A stretch of DNA of 64,000 nucleotides from Selaginella tamariscina (taxonomy: Eukaryota; Streptophyta; Lycopodiopsida; Selaginellales; Selaginellaceae): assembly GCA_003024785.1 (NCBI GenBank), contig PUQB01000054.1:715291-779290 (forward strand), in the 5' to 3' direction. Below the pieces are notes generated by a model that had not been told where the DNA came from, searched no databases, and saw nothing but the letters and a program-made list of their open reading frames with translations. Both the position numbers and the translations under genes were made by a program. Positions 11,811 to 23,300 of this stretch are shown in pieces. Each line of letters starts with the position of its first letter. The stretch's first letter is position 1.

Positions 11811-14800
11811 ATGGAGTCGTCGTCAAATTCTGGGTAAGAATTAAAATAAAATCTGTTATACTCGGATATGTGCTTAACTAATCATTTTTGTATTCAGATG
11901 TGGAATTGAGGTGACATTAAAGACGAGAGCAGGAGAAGAGATGGGCAGGGGGATTCTGGAATCAACTTGGCCATATTTCAAACTAAACGGGAAGCGCATT
12001 GGAACAACCATGGTTGCTGTCAAACTAACCTCTGTCACATCGCATGGACAAGCAAAACAATGGAAAGTGGGTGTGCTAGTCAAGCATCCGAAAGCATGCT
12101 GTGAACCCAGATTGAACGATGCTCGACACATATGCCTTGTTCCATCCAATGTCACGTTCTCGGATCCAGAGGTCGCAGTTACAACATTAATTTCGGGTGG
12201 TTTTGTCGACTTGTGGATAATGACGTTCACGTGTTCACTAATGATGTTGACCTGGAGTTCTTCTTCAACTCAACGAAAGCCCATCTATGGAGGGGATCCA
12301 ACTGGATGTCTACTTCGAAGATCTTCAGACTCATCGAGTAGGTGTATTGTCAGGAGATATTGCTTCACAATACAGAAAATCACAAGTGGAGCAATCGTCC
12401 CTCTTCACATTGAAGAAGAACACAGCGACATCATAAAGGAGATTGAGAGGGTGGCTTGGTCTCAGGTTCTTTACAGATCACGTTCAATTTGCTTAGCAAA
12501 TTTCGGGAGCTGGAAGAGTGTGCCGAGAACATTAGAACAGCATCAATCGGGGATCACACATGTTGATTCGGATCGTAGAAGAAAATCATTAGTCGTTTTG
12601 TCAGCTGCACCTGTGGCATCCATGCTGCCAATAAGCCACAAGGAAATGATTTTGGATGATAGGATTTACGGTGTTAAGTATTGTAGCGTCAACCCAAACT
12701 TCAATTACAAGCCACTCAATCAAGAACGTGTAGCTGAGCTCATGGAGAAGATGAAGGACGACAATTCTTACACCGTTCCATATAATGCTGTTTTGTGCGC
12801 ATACTACGAGAGAAACAAAGGAACTGACAAAGTGTGGATCATAATAGCGGAACAAATGAGGAAGGTTCAGACGGAGAATAGAAAATCAGTTAAGTACTAC
12901 ATCATTAGTGGCCAGCACATAACGGCACCCAACGACTTCTCGACGAACACAACAAAGGAACGATGGCAACAAAACTTTCGAGCATACTGTGAGAAGCTGA
13001 CGAAAAGATCGGCGTTTTTAGTGAAGCGAATCTCACAATCGAGCAGTACCATAAGTTATCGGCGGAATGGGACGCTGCAGACACCAACCACTACAACAGC
13101 AAAATATGGGAGAAGTTCAAACACACGCGAGCCGTGTGGGAATCTCTTTCAGCGACCACAAAGAGCTACCGCAGGGAATACACAATCTGCGGATACCGGG
13201 TAAGCAAATTGTTTGGGCGGGATTTATCTCGCCGGTATATTAATATGTCTTTTTTCTCAGAGAGTTGAAGAAATTGTAGCAGTTGATTTTGCCCAGGTGG
13301 GCGGGAAGGAAACATCCTTTTTGATGATGTTGATTTCTTGTCCGAGGATAGGATCTTTGCGAAATGGTTGGGATTATGGAATCCTTTGCAAAAGGAACAC
13401 TGAAGAAGAAGCAGACAAGTGAAGTGGAGCCCTCAGAGAAGTCTGCAAAGAAACCCAGTAAGACGTCGAAGGCTAAGTCTGTTCAATTTATAAAGGATGT
13501 AGACAACGATTTCAAGCTCACATGGTTGAAGCCTTTAAATAGAACAACGATGGAGGAGATGGAAGTCTTGGCTAATTTGGTGATTGGTGGCAAATTACAG
13601 ATTAACAACAGCAGCCCCACCTCTCCTTTTCATCTCAAGGCAATGGAGTTGAAGAGTCAGGCACTTCAAGGAGTGGTTGGGAATACACTGCCACAAACTG
13701 GGTTGGATTTCGGCTTCAACATACGAAGAGGTCAGCAAATATTTGCATGTGATAAATGATGATATGCTTGTCGAATGGGTGAATCAATCGGAAGATCTGG
13801 GCAAGAATCTATTGCATGCCAACGCCAAAAAAGGAGAACATTGCGATGACGCCTTCTCTTATGGCAGTTCTTCAGCAGCGGAGAACTGAGTTGAACCTTA
13901 TAAAGGAGGATGCTACGAATCATGACAAGCCCTACAGATGTTTGTTGTTGGATTCGGAGACTTTATGGGGTACCATCACTGCTTGTAGGAAACCGTTTCA
14001 ATTGTTCGTGATGGATCGGCGGGTGTTAAAAAATCCTTCGACAGACAGGACACTAAGAGGATTTGGTGGAGAAACTTAGTCGTGCAAGTATGTACAAAGA
14101 AGGTATTTATTATTAAATTCATACTTGCACTCTTGACTGATATCTACGTTTTTAGGTATTTATTTTTTGATTCTTGCTCATGTCACCGATACCTTTGCCT
14201 TCTCCTTTGCCAAGAGGAATAAACATCGTTGGACAGGATTTTATATGAATGATGCTGATCCGAAGTGCATTGATTCGGTTGTTCACTTGGTTGTTAGGAA
14301 TGCGCCAAACAGTTTCAAACTTCTAAATGACTGGCCAGGCATCTGTTTGCACTCCAACGGCCCTGAACCTCCATCCAATACACCGATAGGTGAGAGTGAC
14401 GTATTCGGCAATGTACATTATCCAAACATCACAAGTCAAGCGGCACGGAGCATCGTCAACTTGATCAGGGGTCCTCATAGTGATGCGTGGGTTTTTGACT
14501 ACTGCACTAGGGGTCCGTCTTGAAGGAGTGTTACCTTCGGCATACATGTGTATTTGCCGTTGAAAAGGATAAGGCCATGGTTGAGGACCTGAACAAGTGG
14601 ATAGATAGGTTCTCAACTGAATACCCCAACAAATCCATAAAGGAGTATTTGAGAAAGTTCCCTCCCTATAAGTGCGATAGTTCTGAAGATGAATCTGGTT
14701 CAATGTCGGAGTTTGAGGACGAACTTCAATCAGATATTAGACCGGAAGTTATCTCGAGGAGTACAGAACATTCGCACACTCCATTACCCATGGAAACATC

Positions 14801-14903
14801 AATAGAAGATACAGAAGATCTTGAACCATCTCACAAGCGACTTAGACCTTCTTCGCCTCACTCAGAAGGTAATAGCGAAGAAGAATTGTTAATGAGTTCT
14901 TAG
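11811..14903 (+). pseudogene. ParB-like / DNA-methyltransferase-like protein gene
   Basis: ATG at 11811 (MESSSNSG), a clean GT-AG intron 11834-11897, then a long reading. Around 12661-12918 it reads like a ParB-type domain: IYGVKYCSVNPN, then LNQERVAELMEKM, a valine/proline strand, and YYIISGQH (the GGQH/GHHR box of that fold). Further introns fit at 13200-13260 and 14103-14155, since frames join across them. Near 14460-14580 VFDYC, then GSVLKECYLR and FAVEKDKAMV, match motif I and the following acidic strand of DNA methyltransferases; the conserved motif itself is cut by a frameshift. No DPPY/DPPW motif was found, so the catalytic class is open. ParB-methylase fusions are known from bacteria and phages. 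The tail is acidic and Ser-rich (KRLRPSSPHSE). At least five frame breaks make this copy inactive. It is divergent from the transposase. Confidence 0.6.
13216..13233. repeat. 14th palindrome copy, inside an intron
   Basis: GGCGGGATTTATCTCGCC, two changes from the array unit, located in the inferred intron 13200-13260 of the methylase-like gene, about 1.75 kb from the array. Confidence 0.75.
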
Positions 14904-15202
14904 AGTGACGAATAGTTGTAAATGAGTGTAACATAAGGCATTTTTGTATATTTGTTTATATTTGTACAGAAAATAAATTCTCAAGGATTAATGAAGCTTT
15001 TAGTTCAAACATGGGTCACACATTAACAAGGTAAATAATATACCTTGATAATTTTAAGGTCAGCTAATTATCATTTTGCAGATGTAATGAAACAATTGAG
15101 AACATGGATTTTCAGCATTGGCATGAGGTAAGAGAGGGGTTTGGCGACAATTTCTTGTGCCACATGTCAGAATGACAGAGTTCATGCAGGAAATGGATAA
15201 TA

Positions 15203-16087
15203 ATGCAGCTCAAAACATCGTTATCACGGGGGCCACTTCAGTTTTTCATCATCATTTTTATTGGCTTCAGTTCGAAATCAATTTCTTTAGTGCATGCAAT
15301 ATCTGAATTTTGTAAGGATGATGTACAATTAAATGATGAAGGGATAGACAACGAGATAGTGTCAACGGATAAATGTGAAAGGGAGCAAACAAGTGATTTG
15401 CAAAGTATTCAAGAGGCAACGCTATCCCATGTTACTCATGGCCATATTGTGTTGTTGGATGTCAATGGTGTTCTGCTTCATCGACAAAGGCCGAGGATAG
15501 GAAAAAAGAAATCAAACAAGGAGATTTCATTCTTCATGGTAAATTTTGATATGATATTATTTTTCGTCTAGGGTTGGATCGTCTCTTTCAAAAGCTTAAG
15601 GAGATGGGTGCGCTTGTGGGGATTTGGTCATGCATGCAGATTCATAACTTAACACCGCTGTTGAATTTGCTTAAGAAACATTGTAGTGTTGCAGAAGAGG
15701 TGATTCGTAAAGATTGGATTTTTGACCAATGAATGTGTTATAAACCTCTCGAATTTCACAATATAAGAAAGGAAAGCAAGCCGTACTTCTTCAAGAATGA
15801 AAAAATAATTGGGACTCATGGGAGATCAATCGCTTAAGGATAATGAAGAACGCACAGATTTAGTGGTAGACGACTCTCCTCAGAAGGCTATGCTGAACCA
15901 AAACATTGCTTGTATTCATCCAATCACTTTTGATCCATATTCTGATACTGATATTATGGATGAGCTAGTGAATTACTTGGATACGTGCCTCAGAAAGAAG
16001 AATCTCGAAAACTTTTGTGAGCAGTATCCACCGTATCAAACATTTCCTGAAGCTTTTCTTTCTCGTGATTTGAATTTTATAAAATGA
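15203..16087 (+). pseudogene. FCP1/SCP-like HAD phosphatase, transposon cargo
   Basis: The first block (15203-15571) contains HIVLLDVNGVLLHR, the HAD motif I region with the two aspartates changed to DxN as in plant FCP1-like proteins. A middle block in another frame (15572-15720) reads LDRLFQKLKEMGALVGIWS. The last block (15809-16087) has LVVDDSPQKAMLN, the C-terminal HAD acidic motif, then IHPITFDPYSDTD and a Leu-rich helix, as in the NLI-interacting factor-like family. A GT-AG pair (15539-15571) may be an intron, but the frames do not join, and an internal TGA occurs near 15730. It is probably a captured host gene, since it lies inside the inverted repeats. Such enzymes dephosphorylate proteins; a role in transposition is not implied. 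Confidence 0.65.
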
Positions 16088-16356
16088 AGGATAGCAACCG
16101 GGCGCTTTATAATATTATTCTTAAGGAACGTCATTCTTTAGATGAGCCTTTATGCAGACCTGGTCTTATTACATCTTATGTATTAACAAGGATGGCAACT
16201 CCCAATTGCATTCGTGAGAGTGTTAGGTGGTGGCAACAACATCAAGATATTGACCAAAATGATTTGATTAATCCGGAGAGTGATGATTTAGACAAAATGA
16301 GGAAATTTCTCTGTATGGTTAGGAAGAAAGTATTTATAAATAAATTAACATGTTGA
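16084..16356 (+). CDS. Short ORF of unknown function in the transposon
   Basis: 90 codons starting MKDSNRALYN, overlapping the end of the phosphatase reading by ATGA. It may be a frameshifted continuation of that cargo gene or a separate remnant. It contains RESVRWWQQHQD. I recognise no domain. Confidence 0.3.
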   Translation: MKDSNRALYNIILKERHSLDEPLCRPGLITSYVLTRMATPNCIRESVRWWQQHQDIDQNDLINPESDDLDKMRKFLCMVRKKVFINKLTC

Positions 16357-16604
16357 TAAGGAAATGATTTCATTTGTAATTATGTTTGATAGTATTTCTT
16401 AATTATTGTAAACTATTTTTAGAATAATATGAATATTCTAAAGATATTTTAGAATATTCCTAACTAAGTAAGGTTATTGAAGGATTAATTAATTAATTAA
16501 TTAATAATATTTAAGGCTTAATTACATATTAATTGAATGATTAGTTAATAATTAAAACTTAAGTATTAATTAGTAATTTATTTTATATTCCCATTTTCAC
16601 GTAT

Positions 16605-16631
16605 CATGCCCACTTTAGTTACAACGTGCAT
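16605..16631 (-). repeat. Right terminal inverted repeat of the DNA transposon
   Basis: Reads CATGCCCACTTTAGTTAC.. to GTGCAT on the plus strand, reverse complement of the left end with three mismatches. The 250 bases before it are AT-rich without a gene. Confidence 0.85.
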
Positions 16632-16855
16632 TTTTATATTCACAACTCCAAGCTAATCTGGTGATGAGTCTAATCTGGTCATGAGCTAAAAATAGTGACC
16701 TTTATCCTCTAGGCATATCCTGTAGTATATCCTATAGGCATATCCTGTAGGTATATCTTGTAGGAATATCCTGTAGGCATATTTTGTAGGTAGATCCTAT
16801 AGGCATATCATGTAACCCGTATTCTGTATCCTGCATTATGTATCAGATCGTGATA
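16632..16855 (-). repeat. Chromovirus 3' LTR, proximal part
   Basis: Continues the LTR interrupted at 7999 and matches 28128-28317. It has a 17-base local duplication near 16660 and eight 13-bp tandem units against seven in the right LTR. The first base pair of the element end reads TA instead of TG on the minus strand. Confidence 0.85.
16712..16814. repeat. 13-bp tandem repeat in the left LTR (8 units)
   Basis: Unit about GGCATATCCTGTA, eight imperfect copies (one of 12 bases). The counterpart at 28187-28276 has seven. The core word ATCCTGTAGG recurs in the unrelated plus-strand element and in both pol regions. Confidence 0.85.
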
Positions 16856-16866
16856 GCACCTCTTCC

Positions 16867-19800
16867 CTAAGGACGAGTTCCACGAGTCTTAGGACCTAGT
16901 TTAGCAGGATAACGCTGATGGAAAGCAGAAGAAGCATGAAGTAAGTTAAATGTAGGTTCCCAAGTGCGATCGGTAGGCAAATAACCTTTCCAATCCATTA
17001 AGTATTGAAGTTGGCGGCGATGAAGACAAGAATCAAGGATGGCTGCAACTTCGTACTCAGGTTCACCGTTAATGACCACAGGAGAGGGAGGAGAAGAAGC
17101 ACGACCAGGAAGAGAAGAAGGATGATACAACTTCAATAAAGAGGTGTGAAACACATGATGAAGTTTCACCGTAGATGGTAACTCGAGTCAGAAAGTTACA
17201 GGATTGACCTTAGCCGCAATCCTGTAAGGGCCCAATCGTTGAAAATCCAACTTAGAAGAAGGCATATTGGTGCGAATATGCTGACGAAGAAGCCACACGA
17301 AATCACCAATCTTGTATGCAAGTGCCGGTTGACGATGAGCATCAGCATGTCGCTTGTACCGTTCTTGTGCCTACTGAAGATGAACCCGGAGATCCTCATG
17401 TACCTGACGAAGATGCTGAAGACGATCCTGTACTGCAGGAGCAGAAGAAGGAGAAGCAGGAGGAGCAAAGTCAAAACGTGGATGGTAGCCTATAAGAGCA
17501 AAGAAAGGTGTCTGGCCTATAGATGCATGAACGGAGTTGTTGTAGGCAAACTCCGCCATTGGAAGAAGGTCCAACCAGTTGTCCTGTTGGTAACTGATGA
17601 AACAGTGAAGATATTGCTCCAAGGTCTGAATTGTGCGTTCTGATTGCCCATAGTTTATGGATGGTATCCTGAAAAAAGGTCCGCTTTAACCTGTAGACTC
17701 CGGAGAAGTTCTCGCCAAAACTTGGACATGAATTATGGGCCTTGATCAGAAACAATGCTCTCAGGAAGACCATGATGTCGAAATACTTCACGGATCACCA
17801 ACTCAGCGGTTGTTTGGCATGTAGCAGTCTTGTGACATGGTAGGAAATGAGCCTGTTTGGTGAAACAGTCAACCACCACAAAAACTGCATCAAATTCACG
17901 AGGAGGAAGATTTGTGAGGAAATCCATAGAAATGGATCTCCAAGGAGCAGAAGGAACATGAAGAGGACGAAGAAGACTAGAGGGTGCGTGACGAGGCATC
18001 TTCGACCTATTGCAAGTGTCACAACTCTGTACAAACTTATCCACAAAACCTCACAACCCAGGCCACCAATAGTTGTGAGTCACCAACTCAACTTTTTTGG
18101 CCACACCAAAATGTCATGTAGCTGGGGTATCATGACAATCTTGTACCACACGAGTCCTACAAACACCAACAAGAACATATAGGAGACCTTCCCGGTACAT
18201 GAGTTCGTCCTGTATGACAAACAACTTGTAGTCTGTACGGGAACTGAAGGAAGAAGAATTGCGATGTTAGGACTAATGTGTGAAAACACATTCCTTGCCA
18301 AGTCGTCTATAGCCAACTGCAAACGGATGTCCTATAGGAGTGTGGAATCTGCTGAAGCCTAATGAACTTGTAGTGCTGCAAGCCGAAGTCGATCAAGACC
18401 CAACAACACTTGCTTTTGATAGTCATATGCAAGATTGCCCGGGGTCGGTCCAACCCTAAACTAGTTTCGTGAGTGGAAGTACACGCTTGGAGAATCCTGT
18501 ATGAAACGCATGTAGAAGTTTGCAAAGCCAAGGAAACATTGTACGTCTCGTACAGACTTAGGCCTCTCCCACTCCGCAATAGTCTTCACCTTGTGCATGT
18601 CCATAGAAACGCCAGCAGGAAACGATGTAACCCAAGAACTCCACAGTATCCCTGTCGAAGAAACACTTCTCCAACTTCACATACAGGCCATGCTCGCGAA
18701 GCCTCTATAGTATTAGTCGTACATGCTTGTCATGAGCCGTCTGGTCCTTGGAGAAAATCAAAATGTCATCGAGGTAGATTACTACAAACTGGTCCAAGAA
18801 GTCATGAAAGATGTCGTTCACCATACTTGGAACACGGCTGGGGCATTGGTAAGTCCGAAAGGCATCACCGTGTACTCAAAGTGTCCATACCTTGTACAAA
18901 AGGCAGTCTTTCACTCATCGCCTGGACGAATCTGTACAAGATTATAAGCCCCTTGTAAGTCGATCTTCGTGAACACCTTTGCTCCTTGCAGCCGATCGAG
19001 AAGTTTCAGGATCAATGGCAACGGGTACCGATTCCGAATGGTGACTTGATTCAAACTTCTGTAGTCCACAACCAAACGTAAACTCCATCTTTCTTCTTGA
19101 CAAAGAAGATAAGTGCTCCTGCATGGGACTTTAAGTGACGAATGAAGCCGAATGCCAAGTTTCCTCGATGTACTGACAAAGAACCTCCAATTCTGTAAGT
19201 GACAGTGCATAAATCGGTCTGAACGGTGGAGTCTTTCCTTCCACAAGATCGATAGGACAGTCGTAGGACCTGTGAATAGGAAGAACTGCAGCCTTGTGTT
19301 TGTCAAAAACGTTCTGAAGGAGGAGAAGAAGGAACAATTGAAAAACATGGGAGTTAGATACATGAAAGGTAGAAGAGGACGTAGGAGTTACTTGAAAGGC
19401 AAAAAGATGAAAAGGAGCAGTATCAGTGGCAAGTTCATGCATGGTAGTGGTAAGAAATCGAAGAGGAAAAGGAGGGAGCTGTGATTAAAAAAGAGGAAGG
19501 ATCTTGGGGGGTGGAACAGAAGAAGAGTAATGAAAAGAGGCAGAATTGAGATAAACATGTGTGGATGTTGATAAGTGTACAGGATTGGAAGAATCCTGTA
19601 CAGAAGTCCGTGGATGCACAGGAGTGAGGAGAGCCTGTGAGTGTGTTGACGAACCAATAGGAGGTAGATCCTGTTGAGGAGGAACCTTCGACACTGATAC
19701 ATGATTGGAAGAACCTTGTACAGGAATCCGCAAACTTATAGGAGTGGAGAGAGCCTACGGATGTGCTGAGGAATTAACATGAGGTAAATCCTGTCGAGGA

Positions 19801-20298
19801 GAAGTCTTCAACACTGATACAGGAACAGGCACGGTCAATCCTATAGCTTGTACTGCCTCAGACACTAAGGATGTATTCTGTACACATGAAGGTACAGGAT
19901 TGATCCTAGTTGCCAAAGAGGAAAACGTGAGTGTCTTAGACCTCCAGTCGATCTGAGGATTTGCAACAATGAACCATGGCATACCCAAAATAATGGGAGT
20001 TGACCGAGTCTTGATCAAGTTGAAGGAAATCGAATAGTTGAATGCGCCATGACTACAAGAGAGAGGTTTAGTAGCATGGGTAACTGTGCTAGAAGTAATC
20101 AGACAACCATCGGCCACATTTACAGGAATTGCACGCTTCAACTTCACCACCGGAATGCCATGTTGAGTTGCAAAAGTGTCATCCATGAAGCATGCATTTG
20201 CACTAGTGTCTAAAAAGGGCAAACTCCTTGAGCTCTGTTTGAGAAGGAAGAAACAGGAATCCTTTTGATAACAGAAGGAATGTTCCTTATACAGGAGG
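16867..20298 (-). pseudogene. Chromovirus pol: protease, RT, integrase, chromodomain
   Basis: Read right to left. Protease-like FLDTSANACFMDD (about 20180-20220) has the retropepsin DTSA. Reverse transcriptase near 18940-19060 and [15 protein letters not shown] at about 18750-18800 holds the YLDD active site. The zinc-binding integrase end and its core (CDTCNRSKMPRHAP, then SISMDFLTNLPP) are at 17733-18044. The chromodomain (LMDWKGYLPTDRTWEP) is at 16867-17169, next to the purine tract and LTR. Chromodomains in this position define chromoviruses. Many frameshifts and stops; not functional. Minor ORFs on the plus strand across it are antisense readings. Confidence 0.85.
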
Positions 20299-20309
20299 AG
20301 ATGATAGGC

Positions 20310-23300
20310 TGTATGAGGGAATCAAACTAGATATGCTCCACCATATAAGCCTAATATGGGAAGGAAGGAGACGTCCTACAGAGGACCAGAAAGATATCCA
20401 AGAAAAGAAAGTTATGGAGATCAAAATAACTATAGCAAAGACAAGTACAAGGAAGGAATTCTATTAATCTTACTTGTTATACATGTGGAGAGAAAGGACA
20501 TATTTCTCCAAATTGTCCTAAGAATCAGCCTTCCACCTCAAACAATGCTCCTAAGAGAGAGCTTGGAGCTCGGTTCATTGTGGAGAGAATGAGCTGGAAA
20601 ACCATCCTGCCGTGAGAGCAGTAATCTGTACAAAAAGAAATATATGTCAGAAACAGGAAAACCTTCCAGCAGAAGAAGGAAATTCTGTGTATCCATTGCG
20701 GGATAGTACAAACAATGGGAGAGATGAACACTCATCTCCAAGAACGAGATCTCCCTGAGTATATCTCGGATGATGATACACAACCGACGGATATACCTAA
20801 AGATCTAAAAATAACTGATTCTATTTTAGGGAAGAATATTCAAGAGAAAAAGAATATTCCTGTAAAACAGAGTAACCCTAGAAAACAGAGCATTCCTGTG
20901 AAACGGATTCAGGATGACGTGGCAGAATCAATGGCTCAAAGTGCATTGAGCCAAGAAATTACAATTACGTTGGGACAATTAATACATATTGCCCCATATA
21001 TTAAAAATCAAATCTTGGAAATGTTGAACATTGTTCCAAAATCCTTACCTGCATATACAGGAAATGAAATTCACCGAGTAGAAAAACATTATGAAAAAAA
21101 GGTGATTATGATGGGTATGTGCCCAGCATTACTGTATATATTGGTAAAACAAGATAAAAGAAGTCCTTATAGATGGAGGCTCAGGAGTTAATTTTATTGA
21201 GGAACATGCTTGTAAGAAAATGGGTTTAGGACCCATTGAGCCTGCTCCTTTTAATTTAAAAATGGCAGACCAGAGAAGTGTCAAGCCTACAGGTATAGTG
21301 AGAGGAGTGACTATATCTATAAAGGGTCTTAAATATAAGTGTCCCTTATTGTCCTCCAAATGGAAGGAAAAGATACTGTATATACTATGTTATTAGGTAG
21401 GCCTTGGCTGAAAACTGCTAAAGTTATACAGGATTGGGGAACAGGAAAGATGACGCTGGGAGAAGGAGAAGGAAAACCGGTGATATACAATCATACAAAA
21501 AGGTATGTTAAAAAGGAAAACAGACCCTTATTTTAGAAGGATATGACTGGTTTAATGGCTTAGACGATCAGGAAGAAGTAGAAATCCTGAAAGCATATCC
21601 TGACTTAAAAGTCCTGACAGATATAGACTTAAACGTAGTGCTGAAAGGAAAGAAAACTGTTCAGAAGGAAGAAGATAGGCCCGGATTGCAGGAAAAGTTC
21701 TATAAGGCAATCCCATATGAGATTGATTTACAGGAACAACCTGCGGAGTATACATATGTGTATACTACAGATCCTTTGCAGCAAGTGAATATAGGTACAG
21801 AAAATGAACCTAAAAACCTATTCATTGCTCAGGAATTAGATAAAGAATTCCGGGAAAAAGGATTGAATTTGCTTCAAAAATATCAGGATGTTTTTGCCTG
21901 GTCCTATAAAGATCTTAAAGGCATACCTCCTGAATTGTGTACACACACTATACAATTATTACCAGGAAGTGAGCCTGTGAAACAGAGAGCATATAGGATG
22001 AATCCTAATTATGCACAGCTTGTGAAGGAGGAGATAGATAAGCTGTTAAGTGTAGGTTTTATTTATCCTATACAGGGCACAATGGTTATCACCACTTGTG
22101 ATTGTTCCTAAAAAGAATGGAAAGTTGAGAGTATGTGTAAACTATAAGAAGTTAAATGATGCCACCAAGAAGGATGTTTTTCCTATCCCATTTACAGAAG
22201 AAATGTTGGATAGTGTGGCCGGACATGAGATGTATTCCTTTATGGATGGATTCTCAGGATATAATCAGATTCTAGTAGCTCCGGAGGACCAACATAAAAC
22301 AGCTTTTATAAGTCCATGGGGTGCATATGCATATAAAGTTATGCCATTTGGCTTATGTAATGCACCTTTTACTTTCCAAAGGATCATAACTGATACCTTT
22401 AGGGAATATTTATTGGATTTTATGAAAGTTTTTATGGATGATTTTAGTGTATATAGTGATAAAGAGAATCATCTTTATTGTTTAGAAAGGTGTTTTCAGA
22501 AATGTAAGCAAAATCAAGTTGCTTTAAATCCTGAGAAATGTAATTTTTTTGTAAAATCAGGAGTTCTCTTAGGACATGTAGTATGTAAGGAAGGAATCCT
22601 GGTGGATCAGGATAAGGTTAAAGTTATACTTACCTTACAATCACCGCAGGATCTAAAAGAATTAAGGCGGTTTTTAGGAAAGATTGGCTATCATGGAGGT
22701 TATTAAGGATTATGCCCAAATAGCCAGACCTTTAACTGACCTTTTAAAGGCAGGAAAATCCTATGATTGGACTCTTGCATGTCAGGAAGCTTTTGATACA
22801 TTAAGGAAATCTTTAGTAACAGCACCTATATTAGTAATCCTAAATGGGACAGGGAATTTCATGTGCAGGTTGATGCCTCAGACATCGCAATAGGAGCCAT
22901 CCTTACGCAGACGCAGGAAGATGGAAAGGACCGTCCTATCTACTATGCAAGTCGCAGGTTAACACCGGCAGAGGTAAACTATACTACCACAGAAAAAGAA
23001 GCTTTAGGAATGGTATATGCAATTCATAAATTCAGACACTATTTATTGGCTAATAAAGTCAAAATCTTTGTAGATCATAAGGCTTTGTTACATCTTTTAA
23101 ACAAGCCAGTCCTAACAGGACGTTTAGCTAGATGGTTTCTCCTGTTACAGGAATATGATTTTCAAATCATACATAAACCCGGTAGACAGCATGAACAGGC
23201 TGACCATTTAAGCCGCATTAAAACAGGAGAAGTTCCAATCCAGTATATGGATGACTTTCCTGATGCACACTTGTTTCATGTGCACATTCCTCCTACATGG

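Larger units (their letters stand above)
7999..16631. mobile_element. 8.6-kb DNA transposon with methylase-like cargo
   Basis: Boundaries are set by comparing the interrupted left LTR with the intact right LTR. The insert begins ATGCATGTTATAAC and ends GTTACAACGTGCAT, giving imperfect 27-bp terminal inverted repeats (3 mismatches, by eye). TTTT flanks both sides (7995-7998, 16632-16635), a possible 4-bp target duplication inside a T-run, so its length is uncertain. Contents: a transposase gene (-), a palindrome array, a divergent ParB/methylase-like gene (+), an FCP1-like phosphatase (+) and a short unknown ORF. All are broken by frameshifts or stops. The combination is not one I know from a described plant transposon family. 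Confidence 0.85.
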
